Part shown: piece after piece, positions 1 through 13,000 of the stretch
Numbering within the stretch: position 1 is the stretch's first letter
How the letters are laid out: the number at the start of each line of letters is the position of its first letter
NCBI GenBank assembly: GCA_947044365.1
Contig: OX345640.1
Span: 3,522,001-3,586,000 of the forward strand
DNA: 64,000 nucleotides
Direction of reading: 5' to 3'
Source: Petrosia ficiformis
Lineage: Eukaryota > Porifera > Demospongiae > Haplosclerida > Petrosiidae
The notes under the pieces: model-generated
What the model was told of the DNA's origin: nothing
Databases searched by the model: none
Seen by the model: the letters and a program-made list of their open reading frames with translations, nothing else
Position numbers and translations under genes: made by a program

Positions 1-299
1 GTATGGAGACACTTATATAGATATACTCTATATAAGTGTCCCATCTATTGTGCTATCCATCAGTTGTCAGTAGTTTATTATTGTATTATTTAGAGACAGA
101 TGTCTCGACTCCATTATCCAACTGTATATGTTAGATCTTTTATATCACTGTTATAGTATATTAGTATTGGTACAACACCAGTAACAACATAAATAATACA
201 TATAGTTATTACAAGTATTGTGTGTTCTATAACTCACTGAGATAGTAATGTCATGTGATAAATTGAATTCATTAGGATGATCTGGTATACTACCTGTAT
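1..299. other. Non-coding, no clear feature
   Basis: This is AT-rich sequence just left of the minisatellite. A short inverted repeat, ACACTTATATAG...CTATATAAGTGT, lies at about 9-39. I saw no exon; the missing AS3MT 3' exons would lie here or farther left. Confidence 0.4.
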
Positions 300-1360
300 A
301 GTACATAATATTATACATATACAGTATAATATACTATCAGTATAGATATAGTATAGATATAGTATAGTACAATAGATACAGTGTACTACCAGTATAGTAC
401 AAATAGATACAGTGTACTACCAGTATAGTACAAATAGATATAGTATACTACCAGTATAGTACAAATAGATATAGTAAAGATATAGTATAGTACAGATATA
501 TATATAGTATACTACCAGTATAGTACAAATAGATATAGTATACTACCAGTATAGTATAAATATATATAGTACACTACCAGTATAGTACAAATAGATATAG
601 TATACTACCAGTATAGTATAAATATATATAGTATACTACCAGTATAGTACAAATAGATATAGTATACTACAAGTATAGTACAAATAGATATAGTATACTA
701 CCAGTATAGTACAAATAGATATAGTATACTATCTGTATATAGCATATATAGATATAGTACACTACATGTATATAGATATAGTATACTACATGTATATAGA
801 TATAGTATACTACATGTATATAGATACAGTATACTACATGTATATAGATACAGTATACTACATGTATATAGCATAAATAGATATAGTACACTACATGTAT
901 ATATCTATATTGTATACTACATGTATATAGTATAAATAGATATAGTATACTACATGTATATAGCATAAATAGATATAGTATACTACATGTATATAGATAT
1001 AGTATACTACATGTATATAGTATAAATAGATATAGTACACTACATGTATATAGATATAGTATACTACATGTATATAGATATAGTATACTACATGTATATA
1101 GATACAGTATACTACATGTATATAGCATAAATAGATATAGTACACTACATGTATATATCTATATTGTATACTACATGTATATAGTATAAATAGATATAGT
1201 ATACTACATGTATATAGCATAAATAGATATAGTATACTACATGTATATAGATATAGTATACTACATGTATATAGTATAAATAGATATAGTACACTACATG
1301 TATATAGATATATATCTATTTATACTATATACATGTAGTATACTATATCTATATACTAAA
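300..1360. repeat. TA-rich minisatellite with higher-order structure
   Basis: Units of about 24-31 bp share AGATATAGTATACTAC followed by either CAGTATAGTACAAAT (left part) or ATGTATAT (right part). A longer period of about 254 bp is visible: the block beginning near 847 recurs near 1101. At about 1300-1355 the unit turns over into reverse complement, closing with a palindrome. ORFs here are repeat artefacts. Confidence 0.85.
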
Positions 1361-1693
1361 GAGGCTTTAGTTTCAGTTAACTAACTAAATGTGTCCACTG
1401 TTGGGCAACTGTAAGTTTATAATACAGTTGATTATATGCACATATAATTATATATGTCTGATGAAGTGTAACTCCAGTCTTAATACACAGAGTCTTGATG
1501 AAGCTGGTATGGTTCTATGTACAGATGTAGGATTATGATGCTTGTATTGCAGGGGTGACAATAATTGAAGCATAAACTTGTATAATTATGGATACACATC
1601 TTACACTGGAGCATTTTGAATTGGTTAAACATTTAGATGTTTTAAACTGGTTTTACTGGTTAAATCTGCATCAGAAGTGGTTTGAATCAAAGT

Positions 1694-2394
1694 AGGGCTG
1701 GGAATTGACTGAGATTCTGAAATCGATTATCACTAACTTCAAATCGATTAATAATCAATTGAAATCAGTGGAAGTAATTAGGCCAATTAAGTCAATTAAT
1801 GCAGGAAACTACTCCCATTTGATGATCAAATAGGTTTCCTGTCACTTCCATATTGTACAATACTTGCTGTCGCATAATTGAAATTTATGTCTTTTGCAAT
1901 AATTAGCATAATCGATATTACAGAGTTACAATCAATAATCAGAAGAATTTTCAATATCGATTAATTGGCTTTGGAGCAATATACATTATTAGGAAGTCAA
2001 TTCTCTTGTCATGGCAAAAACAATCAAGACATTAGTAGGTTTGGAATGTGTATCTATAAGTTAGTTAATGGTAGTGTTAATTTAGTATGAATTACTTTAG
2101 TTATAGTTACAGTATGCCTGGTTTCTTAGTTATAATGTTAGGCTTACTAAAGGGGCTTTAGTTTCAGTTAACTAACTAAATATGTCCACTGTTGGGCAAC
2201 TGTAAGTTTATAATACTCCCATTTGATGATCAAATAGGTTTCCTGTCACTTCAATATTGTACAATATTTGCTGTCGCATAATTGAAATTTATGTCTTTTG
2301 TAATAATTTAGCATAATCGATATTACGGAGTTACAATCGATAATCATAAGAACTATCAATATCGATTAATTAATCGATTAATCATCCCAGCCCT
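1694..2394. mobile_element. Two partial copies of AGGGCTGGGA MITE family (A) flanking other repeats
   Basis: Bases 1694-1967 hold the head and body of the family (AGGGCTGGGAATTGACTGAG, rich in ATCGAT) and 2211-2394 hold a body plus tail ending ATCATCCCAGCCCT. The ends are inverted repeats. Between them is other repeat DNA, including a segment (2148-2210) that also occurs at 1360-1430 (TTAGTTTCAGTTAACTAACT). A third, fuller copy is at 5506-5805. Confidence 0.6.
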
Positions 2395-2449
2395 ACAGTA
2401 TAAATCAGTCAGAAATGCTCCAGTGTAAACATGTCTCATAATCTCATAC

Positions 2450-2545
2450 CTTTATACACAACTTCTATAACAGTATCTGAAGGATTAGAATCATCGGGTT
2501 CAACTTTAAAAAGTCTGTATGTTGCTGAACAGAATCTGGCATTCC
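2450..2545 (-). CDS. AS3MT: AS3MT exon 7 (last exon found)
   Basis: This exon has 96 nt, with acceptor ACTGTAG| and donor AAAG|GTATGAG (phase 1). It encodes GNARFCSATYRLFKVEPDDS, then NPSDTVIEVVYK. It ends mid-gene in phase 1, so at least one further exon is expected at lower coordinates or beyond the window. Confidence 0.9.
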
Positions 2546-4019
2546 CTACAGTAAAAAATTGAATTGATTTTTTATTTAATTCATTAAGATTTTTATTACA
2601 TACGCTGTAAAATAATTCCCTATATATAAACATGACATTATGACACACACATACACGCATGTTGTATATACACTGTTATGTTGTTTTAGTACAAAAATAA
2701 TGACTAATTTTAGTTATAGTTGTATTATGTTTGGTTTAGTTATAACTAAAATAATATTATGCTTACTAAAGGGTGTTATTAACTAACTAAAAGTGCCATT
2801 ATTGGTCAATTTTTATTTTAGTTAGTTATAGTTATTACAGTAAACCTAACTAATCTCCGGAGTTTTTATTACAGTTAATTAAAACAACATTAATATACAC
2901 ACACATACACATTGCTACCTATTAACTGTTTCAACTCTGGTTTGTCTATTGTTATTGGAGACACATCCACTAGGACAGGAGGAGCAAATCCCACTTCACA
3001 TGCTATCTTCATTAGATCAGTCCATACTAATGCACCACCAATACACTCTCCTGTGTGTGCATGTGTATGTGTGTGTGTTTTATTGTGTTAAAAAAGAGAG
3101 TGAGGAACAAACACTTTACAATAAGAAAGAGTTCACAGGAAGGCAGTTATCCACTGTTTTTTGGACTAATCCTATTTTCTAGACAGTCTCACTGACCAGC
3201 CATGGTTGATCAGCAAGACTTGTCAGTATTACGGCTCTCATATTGATGATAGGGATGGACAATATTTTGATTATCGTGATAATCGTGATTAAAATTTCCC
3301 GTGATAATCATATCGTCTAAATATTGCCATATCGTGGTCACAAAAATAATGATTATTGTGCCATAACTTAAGGTTTTCAGTACTATAACATCTAAATCAG
3401 TTTTTCAATACTGTTTACTCAACAAATAAAAGGTATCAATTTGATTGTTGAATGAAATCTACATACATATGTAAGGTAGCCAATAATCGCAATAATCGTG
3501 ATACTTGCACAGACAATAATCGTTGACTCATATTTTCATAATCGCCCATCCCTAATTGATGATACTGTAATGTTACTTATAGTATATCACAGCGTGATTA
3601 CACAACACAGAAGAGTTTCCAGAATGGTTCTTGGAACCTGACCAACTCAAACAACATGTTTACACTACACAGAAGACTGGATCTAGAATGATTCTTGGAA
3701 TTTTATAGTTCTGTTTATACTACTGCAAAAGATGGTTCGAGACCAGTTCATACTACCTATCAGATGTGGTCCCTTTTGGCATGGTACAGACTACTTCAGA
3801 ACTGTTCCAAAAGTGTTTACACACCTAACAAGAACTGTTCTGGAAATGTTCTTCTGTGAGAATAAATTCATTGATTAGAAAATTAATTAGTCAAAAATAA
3901 TCTAGCACCAAAAATCATTATTTACCGTAAAGAATTTTATCTTTTCTGACTTCTGGAGGTAAATCCTTGTCAGCATATATATCACTGAAATACATTTCAC
4001 CTCCAGACTGTGTGTGTAT

Positions 4020-4085
<66 letters not shown>

Positions 4086-7000
4086 ATTGTAAACTTTACA
4101 CTGTATGACTAGTTATGGGAATACCTATTTTATGGTAATTTGAACAGATGCTTATATTTAAATGCTCACTATTTTGGCACGATCTTACGTAGAGAGTAAA
4201 GTATCTAGGAGAAGCAATAATTATTCCTCTTTATTTTTTAATACATAATTTAGTTTGCTGGTTAGTATGTGCGCTATTGGGAATACATCTTGAACCAAGC
4301 GTTAATGCTGTTAGTGACAATATAATCATAATTAACTGTAACATTGGCCCAAAGAGACAACTATGCAGTGCCAAATAAGAAGCTCTTTGGACCAATGGTG
4401 CACCGTATAAGCTTATCAAGAACACTGGATTATCAAGCCAAATGCTTATGCATCAAAAACTCTGATTTGCTTCATTTACAAAAGATTGAACATTTGAATG
4501 TAAGTTTTTGATCGAAATTATTATAATTCATAAGACTGTTTTTGCATGTATATATAATTCTAACACAACTGTAATATTTGTATACAACTAAATTGTAATA
4601 TGAATATAAATTATCAATTCCTCATTCCTAGCACTCAACAATGTGTTTACGATATTAAAAGACTAAATTGTAATATGAAAGTAAATTGTATTAATTCAAT
4701 TCCTCATTCCTCGCACTCAACAATGTGTTTACAATATTAAAAGACTAAATTGTAATATGAAAGTAAATTGTATTAATTCAATTCCTCATTCCTAGCACTC
4801 AACAATGTGTTTACGATATTAAAAGACTAAATTGTAATATGAAAGTAAATTGTATTAATTCAATTCCTCATTCCTCGCACTCAACAATGTGTTTACGATA
4901 TTAAAAGACTAAATTGTAATATGAAAGTAAATTGTATTAATTCAATTCCTCATTCCTCGCACTCAACAATGTGTTTACGATATTAAAAGACTAAATTGTA
5001 ATATGAATGTAAATTGTATTAATTCAATTCCTCATTCTTCATTCCTAAAATGTATATACAGTATTTAAAGAATCCTTCCTACACACACACAAACATGTAA
5101 TATGAGTTTCAACCTCCACAAAATGCGTATATCAAATTTCATTATCTACTTGACATTAAGCCTGAGCAAGCCACACACTCCATATTTGGGTAGGCAGCAT
5201 ACATCATTTCTTGGCATTTGGAATAAACGATGTCATGGAAGAGATGATGGATCGCTAAGGAGAACTATATGGCAGCAAAACACTCTGGTATCTCAAGAAA
5301 TTCCATCTAAAACTATATAATCTTTTACACTTTTGCCTTACTAATAGACCAAAGTTTCTTAACATTATTATGATGTCATACATCAGCATTCTGATTAGTG
5401 AGCCAGAAATACTGGTCAATGACAAAAAATTGGACTAAAGTCACCAGACGCCCATTCACTTGTTGAGTTTCACAGGTGGGCATGACACTCAAATTTTATA
5501 ATTAAGGTTGGGATGATTAATCACAGAATCGATTAATCAATCGCTATGGAAAATTCTTCTGATTATCAATTGTAAGTCTGTGATATCGATTATGCTTATT
5601 ATTCCAGAAGACATACTTTTCAAGCATGTGACGGCAAGTAATGTACAATATGGAAGTGATAGGAAGCCTTTTTGATCATCAAATGGGAGGAGTTTCCTGT
5701 ATTAATTGACTTAATTGGCCTAATTACTTCCGCTGATTTTAATCAATTATCAATCGATTTGAAGTTAGTGATAATCGATTTAAGAATCTCAGCCGGTTCC
5801 CAGCCAAACCATCTTACAATTTTCTTAGTTCTCAATAAACCTTTATATATATAAATAATAGTTGTTAATTATGTACCTTGAGAATGTTATATGCTTCTTG
5901 CAATGCTGTTTGTTTATCGGGACACAAGTTTATAACACAGTTTGATCTTGTTAAAAAGAAAACAGGTAGTGATGAGTAAATGTGATGTAAACATTACATA
6001 ATATACCATTCTGTATTGCATTTCCTTCACAATGTTGTGAATGTATCAAATTACAACGGATGTATTGCCATGGCTAGGGACAGGTGGTATTCAGTTGACA
6101 ATGAATGTACATGTACTTATGAACTAGTTGAGCGATGTGGATATTGTACAGCATGGTAAACAATAAATGAAATATGCAGTAGTCAAGGTGATTTCAGTTA
6201 TTAACAAAAATGTGCATGGTAATTTCACGTAAAACATAAACAACGTAATTGTAGATACGCAATGAGCATACAAGTTTAATGTGTAGTTCACATCTTTCAC
6301 AATACAGAACTTAAATATTACGTAGCAAAGCTAATTAAAAGTCTGTTCCTATTCCCAATGTACAAAGTATATGGGAGCGGAACAAAAGTGAGGTCAAAAT
6401 GTCTGGTAGTTGGGTCAATGTTTCCACACCTCTGAACTAGTTAATGAATTTGTTCACAAAAAGGAACATACAATGACACAATTTTTGACACATTTATAAG
6501 GGAAGCATAACACACACAAGATGGGGGTGGCTTGGTGGGGAGGTGGGTGGATTACTCATAATAACTGACCCTAATCTTCCAATCAATGATCCAGCAATTT
6601 AAGCTAAAGGCTTTGATCCCAGTTAGCCCCAGTGTAGATACAGACACACACACAGACACAGACACACAGACACACAGACACACAGACACACAGACATACA
6701 CACACACACACACACAATATCTTACACAATGATATTAACACTGTCACGTGGAATTCCACATCCTATCAAATCTTCAATATATCCTTCAAGAAAGCTAACA
6801 TTTGGAGTTTGGTATCCAAACTGCTTCATATGATAGTCAATATGGTTTCGAGCTACTTGAAGCTGTGTGTTTGCATGCATAGGTGTGCATGTGTGTATGT
6901 GTGGATGCAAAATGGTTGATAAGCAATATAATAATTACGCAATAGCAACTGTCAGTTAATTTTATAAACTCCTTATAAAAAAAAGTGGTCAAACAATTTA

Positions 7001-10000
7001 TGAATCACAGTTTCAACTCCAAAAAAGGGCAAAGAATACTATAGATACTAACATATATAACCTTATATGGTACAGCATAGTAAACAATGAAAGATGTAGT
7101 CAAGGTGATTTCCTTTATTAACAAAAATGTGCATGGTAATTTCACGTACAACATAAAACAATGTAATTGAAGATACACAGTGATAATGTGTAGTTCACCT
7201 CTTTCATAATACAGAACATAAATACTACGTAGCAAAGCTAATTAAAAGTCTGTTCCTATTCACGATGACCTCGATATCATGACTTTATACATGTGTATGT
7301 AATACACATGTATAGTTTAATGTCATAAGGTTAATAAACATGTACATGGAAATAAGCAATGAACTTGCAAAAATATAATCTGTATTCATTTAACAGTAGT
7401 TTTAAGAACTACTTCACCTTGTCATTGTGAATAGGAACAGACTTTTAATTAGCTTTGCTACGTAGTATTTATGTTCTGTATTATGAAAAAGGTGAAGTAG
7501 TTCTTAAAACTACTGTTGAATGAATATCATGACTTTATACATGTGTATGTAATATAGTGTATAGTTTAATGTCATAAGGTTAATAATATACATGTACATG
7601 GAAATAAGCAATGTAAATATAATCTGTATTTATGTAACAGTAGTTTTAAGAACTACTTCACCTTGTCATTGTGAATAGGAACAGACTTTTAATTAGCTGT
7701 ATTACATAGTATTTAAACTTTGTATTATGAAAAAGGTGAAGTAGTTCTTAAAACTACTGTTACATAAATACAGATTATATTTACATTGCTTATTTCCATG
7801 TACATGAATATTATTAACCTTATGACATTAAACTATACACTATATAACATACACATGTATAAAGTCATGATATTCATTCAACAGTAGTTTTAAGAACTAC
7901 TTCACCTTTTTCATAATACAGAACTTAAATACTATGTAATACAGCTAATTAAAAGTCTGTTCCTATTCACGATGACCTCGATATCGTGACTTTATACATA
8001 TGTATGTAATATAGTGTATAGTTTAATGTCATAAGGTTAATATACATGTACTTGGAATATAATCTGTATTCATTTAACAGTAGTTTTAAGAACTACTTCA
8101 CCTCTTTAAGTTACATAATACAGATAAAGTCAGTTCCTATTCATGATGACCTCAAAATTATGATATCATGACTTTATATGTAATATAGTGTATAGTTTAA
8201 TGTCATTAGATTAATAATACATGTACTTGGAAATTAAGCAAATCTGTATTCATGTACGTAACAGTAGTTTTAAGAACCACTTCACTTCTTTCATAATACA
8301 AAATACTACATAATACAGATAAAGTCTGTTCCTATTCATGATGACCTCAAAATTAGGATATCATTAGCTCTTTATTAATAACCCAAACAGTATGTAGAAC
8401 ATAATACTTATAGTCTGTAGGTAATTCTGCTAATAGTACTGTTGTACTTACATTACATCATCATGACAATAGCATCATCATCATGACAATAGCATCATCA
8501 TGACAATAGCATCATCAAGACAATAGCATCATCAAGACAACAGCATCATCATGACAATAGGACACTCTCCCATCAGAAGGTGAAGGAAGTACCTTAAGCC
8601 TATTATTAATTGTGTTCATTAAATTTAGTGATTTTTAAACGCTAGAGTTTAGCAGACATTAATTTTAGGGAATTTCTGAGCCACACATAGTATGCCTAAT
8701 AAATCACGAAATATGTATTTTTTAGTGTATACTAATTTTAGAAATCACTATTAGACTAAGACACGTGATGGGAATTAATTTGGAATGATGTTATATAGTA
8801 AACTTCCATTTGTCATTTTGTGGTGTACAACAAGAACTGTGAAACACCTTTTTTGGGTTTGTGAATGCCATTAATTGTTATGTGATCTCCTCGCAATGCA
8901 ATAGAAATGTTAGTAAGCTTCCTTTTGTCACTTTGGGTTGTACAATTGAGTAGAAGAACAAGAACTATCAATCTCCTTTTTAGGTTTGTTTACTTCCTGT
9001 AGACATATTATATAACTTCAACTTCCATTACTCTTATAATGATGATACATGATTGGTCTGAGACCAAACAATGAGATCATACAAAGCTAGTAAACAAACC
9101 TACAGTGTAAAAAGCTACATTGTAGTTCCTGACTTAACTGTCTTTTAATTGTTGCGCAACACAAGGTGTGAAATGAAGTCACTAATATCTAAGCTAAGTT
9201 TCTTGAATTAAGTCACCTAAACAATGTCCACAGTTTTCAGCGACAATTTTTGGTTAGTGAGGGGAAAGAATGGATCATGTAAATTGCACTGCTCCTGGGG
9301 GGTCTGAGGTTATGTCCCCCCAGGAAATTTTTAAAATTTAGGCACTCTTGAGGTAGCTTTGGGGGACCCAGAAGGCTTGTAGCTGAGATGTTGTTACATG
9401 TTGAAATAAGTTTGGTGTGAAAGGGGGGGGGGATATCCCGGTTCCCCATCCCCCCGCTGTATGAAACCCTCATGTAGAGTATCTTTATTGCCAACAGAAA
9501 TTAAATTCAATACCAAATGAACAGTAGCTGACAGTTTGGAATTATTCTATATATAAAATTATATTCTCATATTTTTGTAGAAATCACAATTCAACAAATA
9601 AATGTCATAATTGGTTTTATATTAATATATTTTGGTAAGAGGTGTTGTTGAATATACTAATACTAAAACCAATACTACAAGTACAAAAATGTGTCTGATT
9701 GTCTGTTCACATTCACAATGACCTACATGTATTTAGATAGCAATCTGATTGGATTGTTCTGAATGGTAGTAGTATATGTATTTTGATAAGGGGTGGCGTT
9801 GAATATACAAATACTACAGAAATACTATAACTAAAGTCTGTTCACATTCACAATGACCTCAAAATTAGAATGTGATGACTTTATAAGTACTATATAGTAT
9901 ATACTATACTAGTGTATACAGTAGTTTAATGTCATAAAGTTAATAATTAATTGTGATACAGTAAAACAAATAGTAGTGAAGTAATGCACTGATTGACATA

Positions 10001-13000
10001 CACATTACACAAAATAGAATGGGAAGGATATATAGTTACATGTATATGAAAATGGTAAATTAAATTTTCAATATTAATATGTATTAGAATTAATATTAAA
10101 TTTTGTACCTAAACAGTTTATCGATAAAAATTGCATAATATCTACATGTACAAATGATTGATCATGTATGTGGTATAATTTACATACTTATGTCCATCTA
10201 AAATGTTTATGGCCAATATTTATATGCTAACATATGTCCATCTGGAATTTATGGTCATAGGTCATCTGTTATCAGTATGATTGCTATATATGAAAGTGTG
10301 TTCATGTGTATAAAGAAGTAATAGTCTTATGATAGAGTAATGAATGCAATTTTAGACCCGTGCATGTTTGATCATCAAATCCATTGTTTAGTAAATTTAT
10401 GATTAACGCAATCATAGAAATATACCACCATACCTAATTTAAATTTCTGACTAAAACCCTTAAGTATGTTGATTCAATCGTGTTGGGAGGTTATAATGGT
10501 ACAAGTGATGTAACTCGGTCTAAAGGTACATTCAACTACTCTATCATAAGACTATTACTCATATATACACATGGACACAATTTCATATATAGCAATCATA
10601 CTTATAACAGATGGCCATAAATTCCAAATAGACATATGTAAGTATGTAAGTATGTAAATATTGGCCACAAACATTTTAGATGGACATAAGGATGTAACAT
10701 ACATGAACAATCATTTGCACATGTAAGATGCAATTTTTTTTGATAAACTGTTTAGACACAAAATTTAATATTAACTCTAATACATATATAATCAATGAAT
10801 ATAATTATATACAGTGATATTGACAATTTAATGAAGTCCAATTTGACCTATGTTCATAACTTTAGTTTGGAAGGACCAACAATCTTTTTATTTTCACCAT
10901 TTTCATATAATTATCCTTCCCGTTTATTTGTGTGCGTGTGTGTGTCAAATTCATTGCTATGCTGTTGAGTTAGAGTATAATCATGTATTAATTATACATT
11001 ATATTGCATAGTTAAGTCTATAATAGGTTATAGAGTTTCAGACATGAGGAAGTCATCAGCAATGATTCAAGTATGTTAGAAGTACTTAGAACCTTAAAGG
11101 AGTGAGTAGTTTCATCAAGGATCTAATTATTTTGAAGATGCCTTTGTGGCCGGCTAGATAGAGACATCAGTATTTTCAAATTGTTGACTAGCCAAAATAC
11201 CTCTTTTTTGAATAGGTATCAACATATTGGCTGTTTCTTTTCTTTAACAATAAAGAAATATTTTGGTTAGTGAAAAATTAAAAATACCGAGAATCTATGA
11301 AGTAAGACTAGAGTTTAAGAATTTTGAGCATATAATTGCATAATAGCACACTTCCTGTGAGCACAATCACTGCATATCAGTAAAATTCAATTTACATACT
11401 TAATGTGGTTAGTTAAATATGGTTGTATTCTTAGATGTTCTTCCTCAAACTCAGAGTCAGCAATAACATGTGTATACAGAGGTTATGATTATAATTATAT
11501 CACATGCTCATGATGAAATATCAACATCAAAGGTCAGAAAGACTAAAGTCTGTTAACATTCAGTATGTCCTCAAAATTAGGATGTGAAAGATAATTATAT
11601 GAAAATGGTACAAGTAAAAAGATTGTTGGTCATCATTCTAAACTAAAATTATGAACATTTTTCTGAGGACAAGGTGAACGTGAATGACCTTTAATAGTTG
11701 AGCATACTGGTAGAGCATAATAGAATGTCAATAGGAACATTATACCATGGATCATTGAGCATAGAAGCATAGCTCTTTTTTACAGTGTAATGTGCTGGAA
11801 TTACTCTTCTTCAGAACTAATCACAGTACATAATAAGGTAGAGACAATATGCTGTTAGCACTGTCAAAGGAATTCTATTTGCTTAATATCTTGTTATGTG
11901 TTGAGTTAGTAAGGCATTTATAATGTAATTATATATTAATTATATATGTATGCACTCATGGTAATATATAAAGCATAGCTACAAGTTTGATATGCCAGAT
12001 GATGTGGAGAAAGTTTATGTGTATATAACTCGTGGCCCATAGGGCTGAGAGGTATATCCACATAAGCCTCTGAACACCAGCCAGTGGTATATCCAGCATA
12101 TACACCAACTAGTATTTTTGATAGGCTCATATGGGGCATCATTGGCCCAAAGACCTTGTTATTTCACACTGCACAGTTCTCTTTTTGGGCCAGATGGCTC
12201 AGTTAATTATATTAACAGCATTAAATTCTGTAAATTGGCTCAAGATGTAGTCGCAATGGTGCACACACTACACATAGTTGAGCCAATTTGGCTTATTCTT
12301 CAAAAACTCTGACACCAACTATCCACGCTTTGTAAAATTTATTATGAGGTGTATATCAAAATATACACCAAACGGTTAATTGCCATGGCTACTGTATATG
12401 CACATGTATATGATGAGATAAAGAGAGAGACACATGTCCAGTAAAAATCTGTACCAGCTGGGGTTTGAACCCCAGCTGGTACTAGACTACTACCCCATAT
12501 ATATGATATATCATGGCTCAAGTGCTATATCAGGTTTATAATCAGGAGCCAAAGGGCAAGGTAATTATAAGCCTGATATTGTACAAGTGGACATGACTTA
12601 ACTATATATATATAATATATTTCCTGTACTGTTTGGGCAAACTATAAATAACATTGATTACATGCACCCATAAACCACAGTTACATATATCATAAACACA
12701 GTGCATTATTATGTCATGGTATGACATAATTAATTACTAGGCTAAAAGGTAGACTGATATAATAATCACACCAGTTATGATTTAATTCACATGATTTAAT
12801 TCATATGACTTCATGGTAATAAGAGCATCAATGAATACAATTATAATTTAATTTAATTATGATAATCATGTGAACAGATGCTTTCTACAAATTCACCTTT
12901 TTGTACACATGACAACAGAACTCCAGAGGTTAAACTTTCTAAGTGGGCATTAACATATGAACAGATGCTTTCTACAAATTCATCTTCTTGTACACATGAC

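Noticed and set aside
667..1220. CSILYLYT repeat ORFs on the minus strand
   Set aside because: They are a by-product of the TA-rich minisatellite, with no splice or promoter context.
2949..3182. 77-codon plus ORF
   Set aside because: It is the antisense shadow of AS3MT exon 6.
5102..5320. 72-codon plus ORF with possible transposase helix-turn-helix in another frame
   Set aside because: A neighbouring frame gives AAKHSGISRNSI, faintly like a pogo-type DNA-binding helix, but stops interrupt it and the match is too short to support.
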